Both the position numbers and the translations under genes were made by a program. Of a DNA stretch of 64,000 nt, positions 54,666 to 64,000 are shown piece after piece. The notes beneath the pieces are model-generated. The model was given only the letters and a program-made list of their open reading frames with translations. It did no database searches and was not told the DNA's origin. Source of the DNA: Cephalopachus bancanus (taxonomy: Eukaryota; Chordata; Mammalia; Primates; Tarsiidae). How positions within the stretch are numbered: position 1 is the first letter of the stretch; every line of letters begins with the position of its first letter. The stretch lies in NCBI GenBank assembly GCA_027257055.1, contig JAPVLO010000278.1, positions 3,720,001 to 3,784,000 on the forward strand, in the 5' to 3' direction.

Positions 54666-55254
54666 GTGGATTTATTGTTTCCCCAGAACTGAGAGAAAAT
54701 TTTATTCAAATGTGACATAAAGCTGTAGGTAATAAGCCCCTAAAACCAGTTCTCCCAGACACAACTGTATCTGCCCAATACAATGATCCCGAAGGAACTC
54801 TTATGGCCTAGTTATGTCCTCCAGGGACGGGAGGGTAGGGGTAGGGACGGGAGAAATTCCACACTGAATATGCTGACACTGCACTAACTATATAGTAGGC
54901 ACCCTGTAATGACACCTTTGGATAACACAGAAAATGATGGTGTTCCAAGGATGGGCTATAATGAGAGGGGAGGGTACACAGAGCCACAGGCGGCATTGCT
55001 TCCAATCTGACAACACGACTGGGGGCAGGGGCAGGTGTGTGCTTGTTTTCAAAATAACAAATACTGCTATGGTGTTTTTGCCCAAAGCTTTTGAGGAGGG
55101 AATGAAGTTGGAAGAGTCAACCAGCATGAGTGGATTTCTAGTTCTCCTACAAAGGTGAACAGCCTGACCAATGGAATTGTGTACGTATGGCACTTTTTGG
55201 TCACTGATAAGTTTTCTACCAAGAATTTAGACCCGCTCCTTGCTGAAGCTCTAT
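54666..55254. other. Unannotated DNA with G-quadruplex motif
   Basis: No gene. Overlapping frames on both strands (to 101 codons) carry no domain. Confidence 0.3.
54824..54851 (+). other. Strong G-quadruplex motif
   Basis: Six G runs of 3-4 (54824-26, 29-31, 33-35, 38-41, 44-46, 49-51) with loops of only 1-2 bases, including TAGGGGTAGGG. Confidence 0.9.
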
Positions 55255-55452
55255 TACTTGAACAAATCGCTGGACTACTGTCAGCTTCAGCTTCTCTATC
55301 TATAAATTAAGAATAAATTATAACAACTAACTCACAGGTTATTGTGGTGCACAGATAGACACACACACGTAACATTTGGATAGATGGATAGATAGGTAGA
55401 ATGAACTTACACAGTACCTGGCTCATAGTAAATAAACAGCAACTGTTACCTC
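55255..55452 (+). repeat. MIR SINE with short GATA-type run
   Basis: 'CTTCAGCTTCTCTATCTATAAATTAAG', 'CTCACAGGTTATTGTGG', 'ACAGTACCTGGCTCATAGTAAATAAACAGC'. A GATAGATGGATAGATAGG stretch (55379-55396) interrupts it. Confidence 0.75.
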
Positions 55453-56504
55453 CTCCTACATTTCTCAAGGTCCCCCTCATTTTGATGGGAAAAGGAAAAG
55501 CGAAATCAGCCCATTTGGAAAGACAATAAAGCCCAGCCTTTCATGTGCTATGTGAAGACAAGATCCATTCAGTTTAAAGGAAGAGCTCAAAGTCGAAAAG
55601 CATCACTCTATAACCCTTTACAGAATGGTGACACTTGGCTGATTTGTCAAAAATTCTTCTACATATCCACCCTGGGTGCTTTTAATGAATGTCAGCATTT
55701 AAGAATCAGTGACATTGACATTATTCCATGAAGCCAAGACTGACGGCCCAGCTTATAAATTCCCTGATGCCTGTATTAGCAAGGAAGCAAGATGAGTTTT
55801 CTGTTCACTGGTCTTGTTCTACTGTCAAATTCTGGGGGACTTGCATTTCAAACAATACATCTAATCTATTTAAATTAAATTATCTTTCTTTTGCCAGCCA
55901 AAAAAATTTTTTAGAAGAATTTTATCAACTAAGTGGATCAGAAAATACAGGTTTAAGACTTGCTTCCTGGGTGAAGTGATATTAAAATGAATGTTATTCC
56001 CTAGATAAATGATGTGTTACAAGGGTCACACGCTATAGCTGTTAGAAACATTTTTTAAAAGAATCTTCAAATCAAAGAAGGAGGGAAATATAAAATTAAA
56101 GGGAATTTCCTTCTTCATAGGAAAAGTGAGTGTAATTTAGCTTTTATCAGAACAATGCTAACTTTTCCCACCTCTATTTGGCTTCTTCATTGATATTGTT
56201 TAGCTGTCGATAGTATTGAATTGTTAGGATGCGTGTAAAATATTTTTCTACATGATAGATATTCTCAAGTAACCAGTTCACTCAGAAGTTGTTTTAAAAC
56301 TAACATCCTCACATCCCTACCATAGCCTTTAAAACATCCTAACTTCTGCCCTTTGTTTTATTGCCTGCTCATGTTGCCTGTCCACAATATTTATTTATTT
56401 TTTTGATGGTGATATTTATTCCTATTTTGGTGTAGTAAATGCTCTGAGTTTCCTCAGAACACACACTTAGATGTTTAAAAATGGCTTTGTGATTTCAAAG
56501 CTAA
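55453..56504. other. Unannotated DNA
   Basis: No gene or repeat recognised. An 83-codon plus frame (55728-55979) shows no domain. Confidence 0.3.
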
Positions 56505-56595
56505 AACAACCTAAGTCAAATTGCTCATGGTCTACCAAGTGGTAACAGTAGGGTTAGAACCCAGTCCTCTTGACACCTGCATGTAAAGCCATGCA
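56505..56595 (-). repeat. MIR SINE fragment, antisense
   Basis: 'GTGGTAACAGTAGGGTTAGAACCCAGTCCTCTTGAC' is the antisense MIR 5' part. Confidence 0.65.
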
Positions 56596-56683
56596 GAAAT
56601 CACCAGCAACTGTAACTCTGACTTTTGACCTCAGGCTGCCTTACTATAAAGCCTTCCTCAGTGAAGTCTAAACCAGGGGTCAG

Positions 56684-56875
56684 CATTTTTATTTTTCTGT
56701 AAAGGACGCAATAGTTACATATTTTAGGCTTTGTGGGCCCTGTGGTTTTTGCTGCAACTACTCAACTCTGGTGTTGTGCAAAAGCAACCATAGATGATAT
56801 GCAAACAAACGAGTGTGGCTGTATTCCAACAAAACTGTACTCATAAAATCAAGCAGCAGGCCAGATTTGGAGTAT
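56684..56875 (-). mobile_element. hAT-Charlie-type non-autonomous element
   Basis: 'GGGGTCAGCATTTTTATTTTTCTGTAAAGG', 'ACATATTTTAGGCTTTGTGGGCCCTGTGG', 'TGCAACTACTCAACTCTGGTGTTGTG', 'GTGTGGCTGTATTCCAACAAAACTG'. Strand is relative to the 34.5-kb copy. Confidence 0.85.
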
Positions 56876-58177
56876 GGATTATAGTTTATTTACCCTTGGT
56901 CTATACAATGTTTGTCATTTATATCAGGGTTAGATTTATAACACACATATTAGCTATGTGTATATCTTATCTTCAGGACTAAGTTGCAAATTTATTAGAG
57001 CACAGAGTCAATCTCATCCTGCCTTTCCAGACAATCTAAGTCATATAGCCCAATCAGTCGTTTCTTAAAAGATACCTGATAAGTGAGGAAATGAAAGAGG
57101 AGGGACAGAATGTGTCTACCTCAAGGAGCCTCTCATAGAAACTTTGGTCATTCATGTCAAGATCATCTTCATTCTACAAGTGATGACAGTACAACTCCAT
57201 GTTTTGAGCAACCTCCAATGATCTTAGAATGTTTTATTCGTTTTTCCTCTATTTCACTCAATATCTATGTGATAAGAGATGTAACTGCTAGTAAAAAACC
57301 ATAGGAAATTAGATTTCTAGATTAAAAATTTATTTCTCGGTTAGAAAATATTAAGGGCACACTTTTTCTTAAGTGAAACTTTTCAATAAATGAAGACTGA
57401 GAGAGTATGATGAACCCTAAAAGAGAGTCCACCATGCTGAACATGGTGGGATTATGGTAAACCCCTAGTGGGTTAAGTCTTTAAAGCAAGACAGAAAGAC
57501 AATATTTTTATAATATTTGACCCTTTCATGTTCCCATATTAGTTTAAAGAAAGCATTGGGTTTAATGCCTGGCCATGGAGACAATGTCTCAAGATACCAA
57601 AAGCATTGTGCAATTTATGGTAACACATGCCATTTTACACTTAGAAATTACTAAGTACATACTGCATGGAAGGCAATATTAATTCAGCTACTATCCTAGT
57701 CTGTTCAAGAGCTTTCCATTCTATGATCTAATCAAGTCTAGCCCACCACTGAAAAATAGACAATCGTGTACACCCCACAATAAAGTAAGAAATAAAATAA
57801 CCTTGGGAAGGCAGTATTTTTTTCTCCTGTCAATGAACTTTTACATTGGAGATCATAGTGCTCTGTAAGGTAATTATTTTTGAAGGCATATAATCTATCA
57901 TGTGTGGATTTATCCTCTCCAAGGAAAGGGACAAAGCTATTCCCTGTACCAGGTCAATAACACTGCATGTGACTTCACCATGACCAAGGAGAGCGTGGAT
58001 GAAATTTGAAGGTAAGATTAACAGCTTTTTATGAAGAATATTAAATTCCATATGACTTTAGTGAAAGCATCAACCTTCTTTCTTAAGGTAATAACAGAAG
58101 AAGCCAGGGATATAGCAAGACTAACAGATACCTCTGTAGCCCACAGAGGAACACTGAACTACAAATCAAGAATAAAG
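56876..58177. other. Unannotated DNA
   Basis: No gene or repeat. A perfect 8-bp hairpin (CCACCATG/CATGGTGG) lies at 57429-57449. Confidence 0.3.
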
Positions 58178-58441
58178 TCAGCCAGGCAAATCCCAGCATT
58201 TTGGGAGGCCGAAGTGAGAAGATTGCCTGAGGCTGGGAGTTTGAGACCAGCCTGAGCAACTTGGTGAGACCTCATCTTTACAATAAACCACAAAAACTAG
58301 CTGGGCGTGGTGGCATGCATCTATAGTTCCAGCTATTTGGAAGGCTGAGGCTGAAGGATCACCTAAGCCCAGCAGATCGAGGCTGTGATGGCCATGAGTG
58401 TGCCACTGCACTCCAGCCTGGGCAAAAAAAAAAAAAAAAAA
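58178..58441 (+). mobile_element. Alu dimer, older or intermediate type
   Basis: Starts within the left arm ('GGCAAATCCCAGCATTTTGGGAGGCC') and carries 'CTACAATAAACC'-like and 'GGAAGGCTGAGG' features of the lineage type. Its right arm, however, is 'GTGATGGCCATGAGTGTGCCACTGC', without the perfect hairpin. It looks ancestral to the common type. No clear target duplication. Confidence 0.92.
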
Positions 58442-58627
58442 GGTCATAGACTGGGATTTGAGCTCAAGTTTTAGATGCAAATGATTGATACTAAATATAG
58501 ATCTTATGAAACCTTTTAAATCTGAAAAAATTAAGTTTAGCATGCAAACAATATAATGTTTTCATTAAGAGATTAACTTTAATTCCAACTAACTTGTAGT
58601 TTCAACTCTAGCTTAGTTTCAACCTTT

Positions 58628-58850
58628 CAACTTTGAGTGTGAGTCTCAGCACATTTTCGGCTGCGTGACCTCTGAAAAATTACTTGGCACTCTAAGGCTC
58701 ATTTTCCACATGAGGTTTTATTCTAAATGAGAGGGATAATTACAGTACTCACCTAAAAGCATGATATGAGAATAAGTGGATAGATGCAGCAAAAGCACTT
58801 GTCCACTGCCTGCAGCATAGTCAACACAAACACTCAACACATGGTAGATT
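58628..58850 (+). repeat. MIR SINE
   Basis: 'GGCTGCGTGACCTCTGAAAAATTACTTGGC', 'GGCTCATTTTCCACATGAGG', 'GAGGGATAATTACAGTACTCACC'. Confidence 0.7.
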
Positions 58851-58987
58851 TCATGAGTTACTTGTGACCATGGTGGAATAGATGCATACCTAAAGGACAA
58901 CAGAATGCTTCAAGACATCTCTTCCATGAAAACTGACTTGGCTGTGTCTGCCAGTGTTTGTATCTTCTTTTTGACCACAGACAATAT

Positions 58988-59530
58988 TCAACCATTCACT
59001 CACCAATATTTTATTGAGAACCTGCTATATGCTAGGTGCTTCACTAGTCAATTATAACAAATTAGACACTTCTACCAGCCTAGATACTCAGATACCACCT
59101 TGGAGGGAAAGAAGAACATCTAATGGCAGAATGTACAAAGTCCCACAACAGAGACATGAACAAAATGCTACTGGAAAGAGAGTGGAAGAACATAAAAGGA
59201 AATCTTGTTGGGGGAAATCACAGACAGCTATCAGGAGCAGGTGACATTTGACTTGGGCACTGAAGGATGGATAGGATCTTGACAGATGGAGACAAAGTAG
59301 GAAGAAGTAAATTCCAAATGGAAGGTTCACTTGAGGAAAGGAGCAGAAGTGTGCAAGTCCTGGGTCCACTCTGGGGCCAGCGGGAACTCTAGCTGCATTA
59401 GATGATAAGGTGGAAAGAAAAGAGTTGGTAATGGTGGTTGGAAAGGCAAGGGGCGGCCAGAGTATGGACTGAACCTGCCCTGCGGAGGAATGCCTTCTGA
59501 AGAAACACTCACTGATGGTCAAGTAGTTTG
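58988..59530 (-). repeat. L2-related repeat, antisense
   Basis: 'CAACCATTCACTCACCAATATTTTATTGAGAACCTGCTATATGCTAGGTGCTTC' is a clear antisense L2 3' end. Later phrases ('GTGACATTTGACTTGGGCACTGAAGGATGG', 'AAATTCCAAATGGAAGG', 'CTGGGTCCACTCTGGGG') continue it. The 144-codon minus frame at 59088-59522 lies within this repeat. Confidence 0.75.
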
Positions 59531-60385
59531 AGGACTAAGACAAGGCCAACGGTTTCAACATTAGGAAGCCACCAAGTGGAGTTTCTGTGAAATAACAGGA
59601 ATAGAAGCCAAATACAGTAGCTTGAGAAGATAGAAGTTGGTAAAACAAGTGTGTTGACTTTCTTTTATTAAGAGGTATGGCTGCAGTTGGAGATTAGGAG
59701 AGATATAGGATGTTTGTTTGTTTTTTTCTGTTTCAAGAAAAGGAATGCCTAAGTATATTTTAGGCAGAAGGAAGGGAGCCAGAGAGACAATAGCCAGAGA
59801 AAGAATGTATACTACTAACTATCTGCTCTAAAAAACATTCTTCATACTAGCCATTGAAGCTTTATTTTGGAAAGTTTAAATTCCGCAAGAATGAATCTTT
59901 TTCAGATTTAAGAATAAAATCAGGATGGTAAGTGAAAATACTAAACTATTCTGTGATTAAAAGGAGGTATGTTGAATGCTCTTGAGCAGTAAAAGTGATG
60001 GGTCTTAATCTGCTCAGAGTACAGGGACTGGAAATAGGATGGGGAATCTGTGAAGCCTGAAAAAGGGTGGGTTCAATCACTAGGGAGAATGCAGCAAGAA
60101 GATGGCAATAAATGCATGGAGCCAAAGGCCAGCTGGGGCAAAACAGACCACCAGTATTTGGTGGATCACATTGTCACTATATGCATGATTTTTTTTTTTT
60201 TTGTCAAGAGAAATACATTTATTTGGAAACAATTTCTATTTCCCTACTCAGATAGTATGCAAGCTTGTGGATACACAAAGATAAATATGACAGTCTACTT
60301 TGCTTAAGAACTCACAGCAGACATTTCCTATACAAGGGCAAATATTGAGTATTTTAGGATTCCGAATTAAACAGTCTCTATGACA
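59531..60385. other. Unannotated DNA
   Basis: Possibly the decayed distal part of the same L2 copy at first; poly(T) at 60189-60201. No gene. Confidence 0.3.
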
Positions 60386-60518
60386 ACTACTCACTGTTGC
60401 ACAAAAGATGATATGCAAACAAATTAGTGTGTTTGTGTTCCAATAAAATTTTATTAAAAATAAAAAATGGCGTGCCATATATGGGCCAATGTCCAGTGTC
60501 TCAGCCAACCTCTGGTCT
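60386..60518 (-). mobile_element. hAT-Charlie-type element, partial
   Basis: 'GATGATATGCAAACAAATTAGTGTGTTTGTGTTCCAATAAAATTTTATT' and 'ATGGGCCAATGTCC' are the right part of the element also seen at 56.7 kb. Confidence 0.75.
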
Positions 60519-62064
60519 AATAGGAGATAAAGATATATAAAAATTATAAAATTTAGTTGCGGTAATAATAAAGTCTGGAGGTGTTCAAAGGAAATACAGT
60601 GTAACTCTAAGAGAATACTTTACACAGAGGATAACATTATCAGTAGATACTAAAAATGATGTGTAGCGATTAACTAGCTAAGTGAAAAGTACTCAACTTA
60701 AACACAATAAGGACTGTAATTAATTTAATATGGTTCTTGAATCTGGACATCACTTATGTGACTGCTAAAGATCCTGGCAATATTGTTGGGGTCTCATATG
60801 GATTCTTAATGAATTTGGTATTTATTGAGTAGCCTTTAGTGATGTGGATATCGAGGAAGTGAGATGACAATTCTGTGTTAGGAAATCACTTCTGATAAGA
60901 ATTGGGAAAGTAAAGTCCAGAGGTAGTATAAAGTGGACATGATCTTCTTTCACATGTAAGTTTTCAAAATAAAATAAATACAAAATGCACCATATGCTAT
61001 ATACAAAAAGTCATAGAAAAACATTACACTGTTGGGGCCACCTGCAAACATAATTTGCATACACCAATGGTAGTGTTTTGGGTAGCTGAACCAGTTTCTC
61101 TTGGAAACACTGATTCTTGCCAGACTCAATTAGTCCTCTCAGATAGCCATAGAGGAATATTTATCTACTATGAAATCTCCTGGAATATCCAACCCTACTG
61201 CCAAATTCCTAGAAAACCTGCATTTTTCTTAGCTCTGATGACAAAGCTATATGCATGATTTTTTTCAAAGTATGGGAGATGAGAAAGCGGGCAATAGAGG
61301 TTGCTCATATTGGAAGTTGTTAAGGAAAACTAGTAGACATCATTGGTAGTGAGAAGGGATAAGGAAGAAAAAAAAATTAACCAGGAAGGGAAGGAGTATA
61401 TGGCCATTGGATTTGGTGGGAAAGGAAAAAAAGTGGATCAAGAAGAGGGGTAAGGGAGTAGAAGAAGTGAAGGCGCTCAAGGGACCGGTAGCCTTGATGC
61501 TGAAAACTAACAAGTCCCTCATGAACAAAGGAGCAGAAGGTGAGTGAATCTGTCCAGAAAAAGGAAATTCAGGCTTCTAGATCTTTTCTGGACCACAAAT
61601 TTCTTGTACTGAGAATGCTGAAATTTTAGGTGGTCAAAACTTCCTTGCTTGATATATGAGATCAAATATATTATGTAAAATCTTTGTCAATGTAATAATC
61701 TGATGACCTTCCTGAGGACAGGTACAACACATTCCTTTCTTTTACAATGCTGAAATGTGTGATGAAATATAAACATCTATCATCAGGGACTGCTAATTAT
61801 TGATGACTTGAATTGAAAATTCAAAGCTTGCCTCCTTGCCTCCTTAAAGTTTGCCTCCTCAAGCTTGCCTCCTCAAAGCTACCATTCTCCTTTTCTGTAA
61901 CTGCCCAAAAATCTGCTATCAAAGAAGAAATCAGGACATTGCCTAGTCTCCTTCAGAGGCAACTGAACATTTATGGCACTTGAGACTAGGATGTGCTTAT
62001 GGGTCAGTATAACAACTCTTAGAAACTTTAATCCACTCAAGGATTGAGTAACATTTATTGCTGT
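60519..62064. other. Unannotated DNA
   Basis: No gene or transposon recognised. Contains the small tandem array at 61822-61880. Confidence 0.3.
61822..61880 (+). repeat. Short imperfect tandem array, about 15-bp unit
   Basis: GCTTGCCTCCT-type units recur: AAAGCTTGCCTCCTTGCC, AAAGTTTGCCTCCTC, AAGCTTGCCTCCTC. Two units contain AAGCTTG; the third has a G/T change. Confidence 0.85.
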
Positions 62065-62480
62065 AAATGGATTTTAGAAATCAACAGCCCCGGGATCTAG
62101 TCTGAGCTTAGCCACTTATTAACAGCATGACTCTCTGTAAATTATTTAACCTCTTTAATCTTTAGTTTCCAATCTGTTTTAAAAGCTATAACTGTCATAG
62201 AATTTTTATATAAGGCATTTTGCATATAGCTTGCTATGCAACAAGATGCCAATAATCATGGTGGCTATAAAGGAACATACAGTTCAGTGTATGTGCTACC
62301 TCACAGATTTAAGCAGACTTCTGGAAAATTTTTGCATGAGAAAGAGAAATCTTATGCCTCTATAAATCTTAACCCCTCCTTGTCTCAGTTTCCTCACTTG
62401 AAAGCAAGAGCAATAATAATACCTACTTCAATTAGTTAATATTTGTAAATGACTTAGAACGGTGTCTAAGCATAAAAAGC
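62065..62480 (+). repeat. Two MIR SINE pieces
   Basis: 62065-62240: 'CTGAGCTTAGCCACTTATTAACAGCATGACTCTC', 'TTATTTAACCTCTTTAATC'. 62363-62480: 'CTTGTCTCAGTTTCCTCACTTGAAAGC', 'ATACCTACTTCAATTAG'. They may be two insertions or one MIR duplicated or split, since the second repeats the cytosolic MIR core order. Confidence 0.7.
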
Positions 62481-62533
62481 ACTATTTAGGCACTTCCAGG
62501 AACTTTGAGTTTGTGATTAAAAGTTCTGGGGAT

Positions 62534-62822
62534 GGCCGGGCATGGTAGTTCAAGCTTGTAATCCCAGCACTTTGGGAGGCCAAGACGAGAGGATTGCCTG
62601 AGCCTAGGGGTTTGAGACCACCCCGGGCAGCTTGGTGAGACTTCGTCTCCACAGTAAACAAAAAAATTAGCCATGTGTGGTGGCACACGCCTGTAGTTCC
62701 AGCTATTTGGAAGGCTGAGGTGGAAGGATCACGTGAGCCCAGCTGGTCGAGGCTGCAGTGGCTGTGAGCGTGCCACTGAACTCCAGCCTGGGCGACAGAG
62801 TGAGACTCCAACTCAAGAAAAA
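62534..62822 (+). mobile_element. Alu dimer, intermediate type, clean TSDs
   Basis: Left arm 'GGCCGGGCATGGTAGTTCAAGC..CCCAGCACTTTGGGAGGCC' is closer to AluJ, while the tail begins CCAACTC like the lineage type. The right arm reads GTGGCTGTGAGCGTGCCACTG, without the perfect hairpin. Perfect 12-bp target repeats (AAAAGTTCTGGG) lie at 62519-62530 and 62823-62834. Confidence 0.96.
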
Positions 62823-62834
62823 AAAAGTTCTGGG

Positions 62835-63344
62835 AATAAGCTCTGGACTACAAGCCAGCCTGTCAGACTTGTCTGAGCATAATAGCCTAAAAGAATTATA
62901 ACCTGTGCATAAGAGTCTAAAAGAAAATTAAGAACTCTTCTCATTACTAACTTATTTCTAATTTCTATCATAATTGTTTTGGCTCCTCTTCTAGCACAGC
63001 TGGTCTGTGCTGGGCTTGAGGGTTTTGCCCCATCATAGTGGCAGATGATTTGTGCTTGTGTTTGATAGTTCTAAGATGAGTAGTTCTACCTTCAAAGCTC
63101 CTGCTACTTCTCCAACTTAGGCACAAGTGGGTCCATAGGTGAGGTACGATTGAAAATATCATAAGACTTGAACTTGAGTCCTCAGCCATCCTTCCATCCC
63201 ATATCCTGACCCTTCCTAAATTTCTCTAACTCTCAGAACTGGGTTTCTCAATAGGCATGTCAAGCACAAATTCACAAAGCAGGTCCAGTGACATAAAATG
63301 CCATGAAAATATTTTGTCATCAGAGAAAAAAATCAAAACTAAGT
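62835..63344. other. Unannotated DNA
   Basis: No gene or repeat recognised. Confidence 0.3.
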
Positions 63345-64000
63345 TTAAGAAAAGTAACATCACCAAGATGGTGGAATAGGAAGTCCCAGCCTTCATTTCT
63401 CCACATAAACACTAATATAAGAACAATACAGAATAAAATACATTTATGAGAATTCAAAAATCCAGTTAAAAAGTTGAAGTGCTCCAGTAGAGCACAAAAC
63501 TGAAGACAGCCACACTAAAGTGGGTAAGAAGAACAATTTCACTTTATCCACATCAGCTCCTCCCCTGCTGGCAAAACCTAGTGCGGGAAAATAGCACCCT
63601 GCGTGTGACTGCTCCCTCTTTAGGGAAGAGTGGAGCATGCATGCAACACTCCAGCTGTTTGTTTGTTTGTATGTTTGTTTGTTTTTAGGAAATTGTCCAA
63701 GGGAATAGCTTTTGTTTCACCTCACTCAAAATTCTGATGGAACCACCATAGGCTGGATACCTAGTGACTGCTGAGAACAAAGGAAAGTTGGGTGGCTTAC
63801 TGCTTTAGAATCAGAGAACTCACAGTGCCACAGACAGAGGGAGCAGCAGATTATGAGCCCTTAGAAAAGAAACTGACAACTCTCTCTAATTGAGAAACTG
63901 CATGCACAGGCCCAGTGAAATCACATTCCCCACAAGAAGATTCAGAGGCCTCCAGAAACTTCAGCCAGCTGGGTGGTGAAGGTCTTCCCTTGCACAAAGC
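63345..64000 (+). mobile_element. Old L1 (L1M type) 5' UTR, continues past the window
   Basis: Opens with 'CACCAAGATGGTGGAATAGGAAG', the L1M start, and continues with 'AAAAAGTTGAAGTGCTCCAGTAGAGCACAAAACTGAAG' and 'GACAGCCACACTAAAGTGGGTAAGA'. It is interrupted by a TGTT-type simple run (63656-63687). The right-hand part may shift to another L1M segment. Coding sequence, if any, lies beyond the window. Confidence 0.75.

Noticed and set aside
59088..59522. 144-codon minus-strand frame
   Set aside because: Lies inside an L2-related repeat; the strand composition explains the lack of stops, and no protein family is visible.
62482..62811. 109-codon minus-strand frame with MESHSVAQAGVQW
   Set aside because: This is the standard translation of the antisense of an Alu.
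1..64000. Mitochondrial insertion, processed pseudogene or endogenous retrovirus interior
   Set aside because: I looked for mitochondrial gene text, mRNA-like coding stretches with A tails, and retroviral coding regions, and recognised none; only solo LTR-like pieces occur.
1..64000. Human origin
   Set aside because: The L1 3' ends and the main Alu subfamily do not match human types, although AluJ-like copies and older repeats would fit any primate.

Overview
The window reads as mammalian intergenic or intronic DNA. I find no convincing protein-coding gene, structural RNA gene or CRISPR array, and none of the open frames looks real. Dimeric Alu elements make it a primate. The common Alu here differs from the human types (right arm with a GGCC..GGCC hairpin, tail beginning CCAACTC) and lacks the right-arm sequence I associate with lemur and galago Alus. 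The young L1 3' ends, with the ending GAATTGTACCCCACA and G-rich tracts, are also unlike human L1PA. A tarsier or close haplorrhine relative is the best guess. That is inference, not proof.

Layout. 1-9 kb: a MaLR-type LTR split by an Alu, L2-related sequence, an old L1ME tail, a second MaLR LTR, and two Tigger/MER44-type fragments in opposite orientation. 9-18 kb: two lineage-type Alus, MIRs and long stretches without recognised repeats, including AT-rich possible regulatory DNA. 18.5-20.6 kb: a 5'-truncated L1. 20.6-28 kb: mostly old L2 and MIR, with one AluJ-like copy. 28.0-28.6 kb: a mariner element with a large internal deletion that still encodes part of the C-terminal transposase. 30-36.4 kb: two short young L1 tails, one Alu, and hAT-Charlie elements. 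36.8-40.5 kb: an old twin-primed L1ME split by a 3.3-kb composite (two L1 3' ends, an Alu, a mariner end and unique DNA) flanked by a 33-bp duplication. 40.5-47 kb: MER20, MIR, L2 and an LTR-like repeat. 47.2-48.3 kb: a GC-richer segment with a splice-donor-like site. 48-52 kb: mostly AT-rich unannotated DNA. 52.2-54.7 kb: inverted copies of an unidentified repeat sharing a 52-bp identical core. 54.8 kb: a strong G-quadruplex motif. 55-64 kb: MIR, L2, hAT and Alu copies, ending in an L1M 5' UTR that runs off the window.

There is no gene network to describe. The content is a layered record of transposition: ancient L2/MIR/DNA transposons, then MaLR LTRs and L1M, then lineage-specific Alu and L1. 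Repeat family names come from remembered consensus sequences; no repeat-library search was possible. Edges are approximate unless target-site duplications are given.
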